Origin: Candidatus Pacearchaeota archaeon
GTDB lineage: Archaea > Nanobdellota > Nanobdellia > Pacearchaeales > GW2011-AR1
Assembly: GCA_017608705.1 (NCBI GenBank)
Contig: JAFCFJ010000012.1
Coordinates: 1-39,231, forward strand
Direction: 5' to 3'
Length of the DNA stretch: 39,231 bases
The notes under the pieces were generated by a model. It was given only the letters and a program-made list of their open reading frames with translations, searched no databases and was not told the DNA's origin. Every line of letters starts with the position of its first letter. Positions within the stretch are counted from its first letter, which is position 1. The position numbers and the translations under genes are program-made. Of this stretch, positions 31,354-39,231 are shown piece after piece.

Positions 31354-31968
31354 CTAAGAAACAAAATCTTCCAACTTTATTTCAACGTCCATGTTCTTTG
31401 CTTTTGCATATTCTCTCGCCAGTAAGTAAAGAACGAAACCAAGGCTTCTTGAGCTTTTGTTGTTACAAGGTACAACCATATCGAAATGTGTTGTATAGTT
31501 GTTTGTATGGCAGAATGCCATTATCTTCTTTTTCGTGATTAGTGCATCATGAATTGCATTCTTATCAAGCCAAGGATCACATACAATGACAAGTTCCGGC
31601 TCGATAAATTCTGGCAATGCAGGATTTGTTATGATGCCTGCAGGATACTTCTTTGTAAAAGCCTTTATTCCTGTTACCTCGGAAAACTTCTCGACGGGTT
31701 TCCATCCCGCCTCTCGTTTACAAACAATTATCACATCTTCAGGTTCAAATTGGGAGAGAAAATCTACCGCCTCCTTTAGCTTTTTGTCTATTTTCGTCGT
31801 ATCGAGGATGGCTATGCCATCAGCACGCCTTTTGTAAACATATGGTTTCATGTCTGGCATAATGACACGTGTGCCAAGACTCACACCATACTTCAAATAG
31901 TCTGTGAGCGGTGCCATAATTCCTTCTAGCTTTTTTTCTGCCACCGCTGTTGCTTTTTCTTTTGCCAT
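31354..31968 (-). CDS. rps2: Ribosomal protein S2
   Basis: YLKYGVSLGTRVIMPDMKPYVYKRRADGIAILDTTKIDKKLKEAVDFL...LVIVCDPWLDKNAIHDALITKKKIMAFCHTNN; start likely at MAKEKATAV. Confidence 0.94.
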   Translation of the reverse strand: MAKEKATAVAEKKLEGIMAPLTDYLKYGVSLGTRVIMPDMKPYVYKRRADGIAILDTTKIDKKLKEAVDFLSQFEPEDVIIVCKREAGWKPVEKFSEVTGIKAFTKKYPAGIITNPALPEFIEPELVIVCDPWLDKNAIHDALITKKKIMAFCHTNNYTTHFDMVVPCNNKSSRSLGFVLYLLAREYAKAKNMDVEIKLEDFVS

Positions 31969-32021
31969 TTTCTTATGACGAAGCGAGAAATATAGCTTTA
32001 TAAATCTTGCTGAAAATATCA

Positions 32022-33197
32022 CTATACACCCGCTTTCTTTTCAATTTCTATCAATCTTTTCAGCTTTACTTCCCTCTCTTTTCCTGCGACGCCAAACTTC
32101 ACGAAGTCAGCATGCCAGCCTATCGCTAAATCTGCAATACCTGTTTCGAGTGTTTCTCCGCTACGATGTGAAACAATAACTGCTATTCCATGTCTCTTTG
32201 CAAGCTCCACAACTTCTTCACTAGCAATAAGCGAGCCTATCTGATTTGGCTTAACTATTATTCCACTTATCGCCTTTTTCTTTATAGCTTTTTTCAGCCT
32301 TTCTGTATTTGTGACAGTAAGGTCATCGCCAACAACTAATATTTTCTTGAGTTTCTTTCGCAAAATAGCAAAGCCATCGAAATCTTCCTCGTGGAGCGGA
32401 TCTTCAAGGTAGAGAAGAGAAAACTTTTTCGCGAGCCTTGCAACAAAATTTATCTGTTCTTGTTTCCTCAATTTTACATTTTCATATACATACTTTTTGC
32501 TTCTTTTATCATAGAAGGTGGAGGCAGCAATGTCAATTCCAATGTCGACGTTCTCGCCGTATCTTTCCTTTACTTTTTCTCTAACAAGGTTTGCTATTTC
32601 TAATACTTGTTCATTGTTCAGCGTTGTTTCCCATGCATTTTCATCATTTTTCTTGCCCTTAAATCTAGGATCATACTTTTTCAATAAGCTTCGTGCAATA
32701 GAATATACTTTTTTGTTAATCAAAACCGCTTTCCCCATGTGTCGCGTTCTCGGCGAGAAAAGAAACTCCTGAAATTCAGGTTTTCTTGCAGAGCTATGCA
32801 TTCCGCCACCAATGACATTACCGAGCATTCTCACTGGTTTGAACCTTCTTGTGAATAACTGCCATAACTCACATCCTTGCTTTTTTGCCAGTGCCTTGAG
32901 TAATGCAAGCTGTAAGGCAAGCATGCTATTAGCCCCAATCTTACCTCGCAGTTTCTTTTCAACATAGATTATATCGAGCCTATGCTTTATATCCAGAACT
33001 CGCACATCTAGTGCATTAATAATCCTGACATCATGCTCAACATTTTCAACAAAAGCATTAGCTTCGTGTATTCCACGGCTTTTGCCAAAGGGTGCGCTTG
33101 CATTTACAACACCTTTTTCTGTTTTGACAATAACCTCTATAGTTTCTTCTCCACGAGAATTTTTCAGCTTTTTTGCATACACGCTCCTTACCAGCAT
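32022..33197 (-). CDS. eno: Enolase, divergent archaeal type
   Basis: VRSVYAKKLKNSRGEETIEV; YLEDPLHEEDFDGF; VVGDDLTVTN; IIVKPNQIGSL; IVSHRSGETLETGIADLAIG; likely start at MLVRSVYAKKL. Confidence 0.85.
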   Translation of the reverse strand: MLVRSVYAKKLKNSRGEETIEVIVKTEKGVVNASAPFGKSRGIHEANAFVENVEHDVRIINALDVRVLDIKHRLDIIYVEKKLRGKIGANSMLALQLALLKALAKKQGCELWQLFTRRFKPVRMLGNVIGGGMHSSARKPEFQEFLFSPRTRHMGKAVLINKKVYSIARSLLKKYDPRFKGKKNDENAWETTLNNEQVLEIANLVREKVKERYGENVDIGIDIAASTFYDKRSKKYVYENVKLRKQEQINFVARLAKKFSLLYLEDPLHEEDFDGFAILRKKLKKILVVGDDLTVTNTERLKKAIKKKAISGIIVKPNQIGSLIASEEVVELAKRHGIAVIVSHRSGETLETGIADLAIGWHADFVKFGVAGKEREVKLKRLIEIEKKAGV

Positions 33198-33254
33198 CAG
33201 AAAACTAAGCAGAAGTATTATAAAAACTTTTATACAATAACTACTCACACCTTG

Positions 33255-33638
33255 CTATATTTCTATCCCCTCCTCCTCGCTCTCGGTCGTTTCCTCTTCA
33301 GTCTCGTCCTCCGGCTTAGCCAGCTCCATGATCTCTCCCTCTTCCGCGATTTCTTGCGTTTCTCTCTCTTCCAATTCTATCTTTTTCTTCTCTTCTTCCT
33401 CAGTTTCCTCTTTTTCAGCAACAAGTTTTTCTTCTCTTTTCTTTGGCAGCGGTCGCCTTACTGTAATTGGCAACACTCCTGCCTGGAATTCCTTCTCGGC
33501 GATTTTTATCACGTCATAGTTTAGCTTTTCCAGTTCTTCCTTATCAAGCTTGAGCAAAATTGGCGCACCCATTGCTAACTGCAAGGCTCTTGCCCCAATA
33601 ATCCTTGCCACCTCATATTTTGTGAATTCCTCATTCAT
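33255..33638 (-). CDS. rpoK: RNA polymerase subunit K (Rpb6) with acidic C-terminal extension
   Basis: [27 protein letters not shown]...PITVRRPLP, then an E-rich tail. Confidence 0.88.
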   Translation of the reverse strand: MNEEFTKYEVARIIGARALQLAMGAPILLKLDKEELEKLNYDVIKIAEKEFQAGVLPITVRRPLPKKREEKLVAEKEETEEEEKKKIELEERETQEIAEEGEIMELAKPEDETEEETTESEEEGIEI

Positions 33639-34407
33639 TTTATCTCTTTCTCAACAAGCCTCAAGAGTTCTTTACATTTCTTTTGCGCATTTTCAAGCAT
33701 ATAAAAAATTTCCTCTTCTTCTAATGCTGCCTCATTTCCTTTTTGTAGAGCATTTATCCTTTCCCCTTTCTTTGTGAAAGACACAGCAATGCTAAGCCTT
33801 GCCACACTCGCCTCCTCTTCCTCACGTATCGGGTCAACAACAATTTTGTCGTTTATCTTATGAAATGTTACTGTTATAGGCATGCTTTCTGTAAGCGGTA
33901 ATTTCTTATTTGTGAATTCTCCATATATTACTCTTTCTTTTTTCTCGTCATATTTTGGCATTCGTGCAACCTTCAATGCTGTCACAGCAGCTAGACAACA
34001 AGCATCTATCAAGTTTCCATCATCATTTATGGAATATATGTCAAGGTAGATAATCCAAACCTTTTCACCTTTCTTTATGCATAATTTCTTGAAATCTATA
34101 TATCCGCTTTCGCGAATGCCCCTGTCAACAATTCGTGCGAGTTCTATAGCATCTATTTTTGGCGGACCAGGTTCAAATTCTTCTGAGCTAAGAGGTAAAA
34201 GCTCTACTGTCGTGATGAGCACGCCCTCATCCTCACTGTCTGGATAGGGCTCGCCAACATCATTACTCTTGCAGATCCTTCAGCATTTTTTGACACATTT
34301 GTCTCTATCTCTATCTTTCTATAGTCAAGCAGTCCGCGCCCATCAAATCGCTTTTCGCGCTTCAAATATTCTTCTATTCTTTTTTTCGTGAGGTTTGGTG
34401 TTTCCAT
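33635..34407 (-). pseudogene. rrp42: Exosome subunit Rrp42, split by internal deletion/frameshift
   Basis: 34407-34204 gives KRFDGRGLLDYRKIEIETNVSKNAEGSARVMM, then frameshifts; the other frame gives GEPYPDSEDEGVLITTVELLPLSSEEFEPGPP...DAIELARIVDRGIRES. Confidence 0.82.
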
Positions 34408-34408
34408 T

Positions 34409-35104
34409 TTACTCCTTAACTTTTTTCAGAGCCTTAATTTGCTCTTGATAGACTTTTTTTGCAGCTTTTTTTCCAAGCGCTATAGCTTTCTTGAGTTCCT
34501 CTGGCGATATCTTGCCGTCGAGCTGCAACAAGCTAATTTTCCCGCTCTCGCTGAGAAAAGCCATAGGAATATCAGTAGCGCCTTCACCTTCCTCATAGCT
34601 TTCTTCTTCCTTGCAGACATCAACAACAAGTTGCTTGTCTATCTTTCCCACTGAAACAGAAGAGACAAGCTCTTTCATAGGAACGCCAGCATGTGCAAGC
34701 GCGAGCGCGGCAGCATTTATCCCGGCACATCTCGTTGAAGCATCGGCTTGCGTTATGATTATGAAAACATCTATCACCGCGTTGGGGAAATTTTCGAGCA
34801 TAACAACAGGGGCAAGTGCCCATTCTGTTACCTTGCTTATCTCATAGCTTCTTCTTGTTGGGCCTGGCTTTTTTCTCTCAGCCACAGAAAAACTCGCTAA
34901 ATCATAATAGCAGCGAAGCAATGCCTTTTGTGGATCTTGTAAGTGTTGCGGATGGAGTTGTCTTGGTCCATATACAGCAGCTATCGCAGTTGTGCTTCCG
35001 AAACTAAACCTTGCTGAGCCAAAGGCACGTGGGACTACGCCAACTTCTGCCTTTATCTCCCGCATCTCATCGAATGCTCTACCATCTACTCTTTTGTATA
35101 CCAT
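34409..35104 (-). CDS. rrp41: Exosome subunit Rrp41
   Basis: RVDGRAFDEMREIKAEVGVVPRAFGSARFSFGSTTAIAAVYGPR; ITQADASTRCAGINAAALALAHAGVPM. Confidence 0.95.
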   Translation of the reverse strand: MVYKRVDGRAFDEMREIKAEVGVVPRAFGSARFSFGSTTAIAAVYGPRQLHPQHLQDPQKALLRCYYDLASFSVAERKKPGPTRRSYEISKVTEWALAPVVMLENFPNAVIDVFIIITQADASTRCAGINAAALALAHAGVPMKELVSSVSVGKIDKQLVVDVCKEEESYEEGEGATDIPMAFLSESGKISLLQLDGKISPEELKKAIALGKKAAKKVYQEQIKALKKVKE

Positions 35105-35105
35105 T

Positions 35106-35771
35106 TTAACCTTTATTCAGAAATTCTTGTACCATTTCTGTAAGTCCTTCGATAAACGATTTTTCTGTAACGAGTCGTATGGCTTTCGCAGCAAGAAGCT
35201 CACTCTCTATACTTTTACCTTTTATCCATACCACACCGTTTTGGCCTACAATTATATTACATTCTGTCTCATTCTTTATGAGGTTAACCATGCTTCCTCC
35301 TTTGCCAATAACTCTCGGAACTTTGCTTGGATTGATGATTATTATCAAACCATCTTTGATTTTCCCAAGGCCACGGCCCTTTACAGTCACATCTATACCG
35401 CGATGCTTCACAAGCGCAACTTTTGCTATTATCATGTCACCTATATCAAAGTATTCTGTCAGGTCTGTTTTATCTATAAAAAATGGGCACTCGCTTATTG
35501 GAAGAAAAGCAAGATAAGGTGCATTGATGTCGAGGAGCCAGCCATTGAATGTGATATCTATAACCTTACCTATTATAGTGTTCCCTTTTCTTGGCATATA
35601 AACTCCTGAAAGCGGAATGACGCGAACAAGCTTTTCGTTTATATCTGCCAGTCCAAACCTTGTTGCTATGATCGCATTTCCTTCTTTTCTTGTTCCTTCT
35701 CCTGGAAGATAACCTGGCTCGGTAGTTATCGTTTCTCCGGGCACCACGATCTTTCTTTTTTCCTCACTCAT
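35106..35771 (-). CDS. rrp4: Exosome subunit Rrp4 (S1/KH)
   Basis: IVVPGETITTEPGYLPGEGTRKEGNAIIATRFGLADI...IGKVIDITFNGWLLDINAPYLAFLP; KH VPRVIGKGGSMVNLIK; start at MSEEKRKI. Confidence 0.93.
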   Translation of the reverse strand: MSEEKRKIVVPGETITTEPGYLPGEGTRKEGNAIIATRFGLADINEKLVRVIPLSGVYMPRKGNTIIGKVIDITFNGWLLDINAPYLAFLPISECPFFIDKTDLTEYFDIGDMIIAKVALVKHRGIDVTVKGRGLGKIKDGLIIIINPSKVPRVIGKGGSMVNLIKNETECNIIVGQNGVVWIKGKSIESELLAAKAIRLVTEKSFIEGLTEMVQEFLNKG

Positions 35772-36444
35772 TTTCTTTAACCTCCTTCGTAACAGCTGTT
35801 CCATCTGTTAGCTTGTTTAACTTATCATAGAACTCCGACTGCAATCCTGTAGGAACAGCAACTACACATTTTAGGCTGCCATCATCGAGCCATTCCTCAT
35901 TCTCTTTGTATTGTTGCAACACACCATACACTTTGCCAACATACATCGGCGGGATAATTATTTCAAGCTTTTTTATTTCAAGTTTTATTGGCAATACTTT
36001 GCTTAATTGTTCTATTATTTTTGGTATCTGTTCTTCAATAGGTCTATTTTCTATATTTACCCCTGCCTCTTCAATAGCCCTTTTTATTCTCTCTGGTGTA
36101 TGTGGGGTTCCAGTTCTTGGATCAGTCGCATGTCTGGCAAGAAAATCTACAACTTGTTTTATTTTTTCTTCTCTTTCTTTTTCTCTGTATTCAGCCGGCA
36201 ACAAAATTTCGCCTTCTTTTACTATTCTTTCAGCTATGGCATACAAATCTGTAGTGCCAAAAGCTTCTTTCATATCCTGCTCGCTCGCATGCATTCCTTT
36301 TTTTGAATCAGTAAATATGGCGTCTATAGCGAGTGTCTCGTGAATACTGCCTTGACCTTCTTTTAACTTAAGTGCGCTATCTAAGTCGACAACAATTTCA
36401 AAATTCTTTCCTCTAACCTTAAGTCTAGCTACTGTGTTGACCAT
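35764..36444 (-). CDS. sdo1: SBDS/Sdo1 ribosome maturation protein
   Basis: VARLKVRGKNFEIVVDLDSALKLKEG; AFGTTDLYAIAERIVKEGEILLPAEYREKEREEKIKQVVDFLARHATDPRTGTPHTPERI. Confidence 0.95.
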   Translation of the reverse strand: MVNTVARLKVRGKNFEIVVDLDSALKLKEGQGSIHETLAIDAIFTDSKKGMHASEQDMKEAFGTTDLYAIAERIVKEGEILLPAEYREKEREEKIKQVVDFLARHATDPRTGTPHTPERIKRAIEEAGVNIENRPIEEQIPKIIEQLSKVLPIKLEIKKLEIIIPPMYVGKVYGVLQQYKENEEWLDDGSLKCVVAVPTGLQSEFYDKLNKLTDGTAVTKEVKENE

Positions 36445-36445
36445 T

Positions 36446-37168
36446 TTATTTCATGTAACGCTTGAGTTCTTCTCCACTAAGTCTCTTTATTTTTTCTCCC
36501 TCCTTAATCCATGCTACATCAAATCTTCTTATGTCAAAATTTTTGCCAAGAATTTCTTTGAAAATTTTTATCGAGAGTTTTATTCCTTCCTCTATTGTGA
36601 TGTCATCCTTATATTTTTCCCTCAGCTTTTCTTTTATTTTCTCGTCGTTTTCACCTATTGCAGTAGCTTTATAGGCGAAATAGTTTCCTATAACATCAGT
36701 TACATATAGAGATTTCTTTTTGTTTTCTACTCCTGCTATCATTATTGATACGCCAAACGGCCTGGCTCCTCCATATTGGGTAAACATCTGCTTCGTTGAC
36801 GCGATTTCTTTTATTACTGCCTCTACGTCTATTGGTGTGTCATATACAACACGGTGCTGTTGCGCTACTAATTGTGCTCTCTCTATAAGTACGCGGGCAT
36901 CACTTAAGATTCCTGCAGCTGTCGCGATGATGTGTTCATCAATTTCATATATCTTGCTAGCCGATTCAGGAACAAGAAGCTTATCCTTTATCCTTTTGTC
37001 AGCTACTATGAGCACACCATCTTTGCAAACCATGCCTATGCTTGCTGAACCAAGCTTTACAGTTTTCTCTGCATATTCTACTTGCAAGAGATATCCCTCT
37101 GGCGAAAACATTGTTGCTGTCCGGTCATAACCCATTATCTGGTGTTGCATATCTATTGGCATTTCCAT
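36446..37168 (-). CDS. psmA: Proteasome subunit alpha
   Basis: GYDRTATMFSPEGYLLQVEYAEKTVKLGSASIGMVCKDGVLIVADKR; RPFGVSIMIAGVE. Confidence 0.96.
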   Translation of the reverse strand: MEMPIDMQHQIMGYDRTATMFSPEGYLLQVEYAEKTVKLGSASIGMVCKDGVLIVADKRIKDKLLVPESASKIYEIDEHIIATAAGILSDARVLIERAQLVAQQHRVVYDTPIDVEAVIKEIASTKQMFTQYGGARPFGVSIMIAGVENKKKSLYVTDVIGNYFAYKATAIGENDEKIKEKLREKYKDDITIEEGIKLSIKIFKEILGKNFDIRRFDVAWIKEGEKIKRLSGEELKRYMK

Positions 37169-37270
37169 CTCAGAACCGGAATTAATCCGACAATATTATT
37201 TTTTCTATTTCCGCATATATCACAAGCGAGGTTTATTTTTAAATCTTTGCCTTTGTTTCAGAAGTAAGAA

Positions 37271-37558
37271 TTAGCGAGTGATGACTTCTTTTATTTTTTT
37301 TAGGGTTCCGCTTTTGAGTTTTACTTTCATATCTTTACCGCTGAGCAGCAGGGCCGTAACAACGTCATCCACGTATTTCCTATTTACGGCAAGAACAATA
37401 TTTTTGTCTTTTTTTTCTACAACAAGTGGAGAGGCCTTTGCATAGCCTAACTCTCCTAAGAATTTCAATATAACATCTTCTAGAGTTTTACTGGTTTCTC
37501 TTGTTTCTATCAGCAAATAACGTTTCTTTTCACGCTGGCTCGGTAATAGCTTTTTCAT
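37271..37558 (-). CDS. rnp2: RNase P protein component 2 (Pop5)
   Basis: MKKLLPSQREKKRYLLIET...FLGELGYAKASPLVV...SGTLKKIKEVI; position after psmA in the exosome superoperon. Confidence 0.8.
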   Translation of the reverse strand: MKKLLPSQREKKRYLLIETRETSKTLEDVILKFLGELGYAKASPLVVEKKDKNIVLAVNRKYVDDVVTALLLSGKDMKVKLKSGTLKKIKEVITR

Positions 37559-39231
37559 TCTTTAACCTTTATTCTTATATTTTCTGATTTTTTAACCCTT
37601 TTCTTTTTGCTCTGTTTCAATGCGGTAATTACTAAGAAGGCTATGATGATAACAAGGATCACAATAAAATTATTTAGAAGTAACCTCACAATTTTTAAGC
37701 TTGCATTCTCTTCTGTGTTTTCACCTTTTTCCGTGATATTTTCAGTTTTATTTACAGCCTCTTCCTCAGCTTTTTCTTGCTTTTCTTGTTCGTGAATTAG
37801 CCGGATTTTTATTACTGCCTTACCATTCTCTATGTTTTCCAGCTTTATCCATAAGTCATAGAAATTATCGTTATCAAGTTTCACCTTAATCTCATCTCCG
37901 ATGTAGAGTGTATAATCACTTGGTGTGGAGTTTATTGTCAGCACAACAAGCGTGGCAAGCACAGTTTTGGCATAAATACTATGGTTTTCTCCAGAGAATT
38001 CAAATAATACCTTTTCTCCTTGTTTCATTCTTATCTCAGCCACTTCCTGGAGGTTTGTTTTGCTTAGCCATATTATGCTTTCCCGGGTTTCATTTTGTTC
38101 GCTTTCATTGCTCCTACTACTGGCTGTGCTTGCGCTTCCACCGCTACTACCGCCGCCATTGATGGGCTGATAATTCACTGTAAGTAACCATGTGGCGCTT
38201 GTATTGCAATTCCTTGCTTTATCACAACACTGCACGCTCCAGTTATGCTGTCCATTGCCAAGACTGACAGTCGTGGTGTATGTGCCAGAACTTTCTCCAA
38301 TGCTAATGTTGTCTTTTAATTCATGATCTACGAATATTGAGCAATAGTTAAGCAAGAAATTGTCACTTGCATTAAATCTGAATGTTACGCTGTTGCTTTG
38401 TTGCCATGTGCTTGCGTTTTCTGGCGACACAAGAGTAGCGTTTGGACTGGTAATATCATAGGTAAGCGTGAAGTTTTTAGAAGCGAAGCTTGAGCTGCTT
38501 TCATTATTATAGCTCAGGCAGTTCCATACATATGCATACTCTGGAAGATTGAGAGAAGAGAAATTTATTGTGAAATTTGTTATCTTCTCAGTTCCGCTTA
38601 TATCTTGGGTTATGTTGTAAGCAAGTCCTGTACTATTCCATAACATCAACGTTACATTTGTTAGGTTTGTGCCAGGCTTTGTCTTGCTCTGGCATGTTAT
38701 ATTGATTGTTTCATTTGTGAAACTGTTGTTTGCCGGCGCCACCAGCCAAGTAGCTACTTCTGCTATTGTTAGGCTGAAATTGACGCTGGTGCCTTTATTA
38801 CCTGCTATGTCATAAGCTATGCACTGCCATTTATAATCCCCTGCGCTCATCTCAGTAACATTGAAGCTTGTTTCATTTGTAAATCCGCTTATATTTTTGC
38901 TTTTGCTGTAGTAAAGCGTTGAAGAATTCCAGAGTCTAAGTGTAATATTTTTCAGGCCAACCTCATCGCTTGCATTGCATGTAAAGGTTACATTGCTTAA
39001 CAGCCCATATATGCTTTGGTTCTCTGGTTCAACAAGCCAAACCTGCGGTGCTGTTTCATCGAGAGAAACAAGGGCTGAGAATATATCTATGCGCGAGAAA
39101 TTAAGCCCGCTGTCGGGGTCATATATGGTCTTGCCGTTTTCCTTCAATGCTTGCTCTGCCTGTTGCGGTTCAATGCTTGCATTTTTCTGCAACCTATAAA
39201 ATTGGTGCAGGAGAGCAAAGGCACCAGCAAC
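37555..39231 (-). CDS. Large surface protein with repeated Ig-like domains and C-terminal TM, partial
   Basis: Repeats WLVEPENQSIYGLLSNVTFTCNASD.., WLVAPANNSFTNETINITC.., LVSPENASTWQQSNSVTFRFNASD..; the frame stays open to base 39231 (VAGAFALLHQFYRLQKNAS...). Confidence 0.75.
   Translation of the reverse strand, partial: VAGAFALLHQFYRLQKNASIEPQQAEQALKENGKTIYDPDSGLNFSRIDIFSALVSLDETAPQVWLVEPENQSIYGLLSNVTFTCNASDEVGLKNITLRLWNSSTLYYSKSKNISGFTNETSFNVTEMSAGDYKWQCIAYDIAGNKGTSVNFSLTIAEVATWLVAPANNSFTNETINITCQSKTKPGTNLTNVTLMLWNSTGLAYNITQDISGTEKITNFTINFSSLNLPEYAYVWNCLSYNNESSSSFASKNFTLTYDITSPNATLVSPENASTWQQSNSVTFRFNASDNFLLNYCSIFVDHELKDNISIGESSGTYTTTVSLGNGQHNWSVQCCDKARNCNTSATWLLTVNYQPINGGGSSGGSASTASSRSNESEQNETRESIIWLSKTNLQEVAEIRMKQGEKVLFEFSGENHSIYAKTVLATLVVLTINSTPSDYTLYIGDEIKVKLDNDNFYDLWIKLENIENGKAVIKIRLIHEQEKQEKAEEEAVNKTENITEKGENTEENASLKIVRLLLNNFIVILVIIIAFLVITALKQSKKKRVKKSENIRIKVKE

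Overview
This window looks like the chromosome of a small-genome, DPANN-like archaeon; the lineage is my inference. It carries a dense set of informational genes: PCNA, a PriS-PriL-like fused primase, a Cas4-like nuclease, Hjc, class II LysRS, Cbf5, L31e, L39e, PDCD5, S19e, CysRS, S2, enolase, RpoK, the exosome/SBDS/proteasome/RNase P superoperon, and a form III-like RuBisCO. It also contains an rRNA locus on the minus strand in the order 16S, tRNA-Ala-like element, 23S, RNase P RNA, tRNA-Phe. Several large, Cys-rich or Ig-like membrane-anchored surface proteins are present, including two CDSs that run off the window edges. The strongest non-routine signals are: (1) the 16S 5' leader is complementary over about 19-21 bp to the anticodon arm and insert of the spacer tRNA-Ala, which lacks its 3' end and looks like a tRNA relic used as a pre-16S processing helix; (2) an RNase P RNA gene sits directly after the 23S processing stem; (3) otherwise conserved genes carry internal deletions or frameshifts (adk, rrp42, probably trmY), reflecting either real gene decay or assembly error; (4) small genes absent from the ORF track, including a histone-fold-like protein. 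All calls come from reading the sequence and the supplied translations. No searches or folding programs were run.
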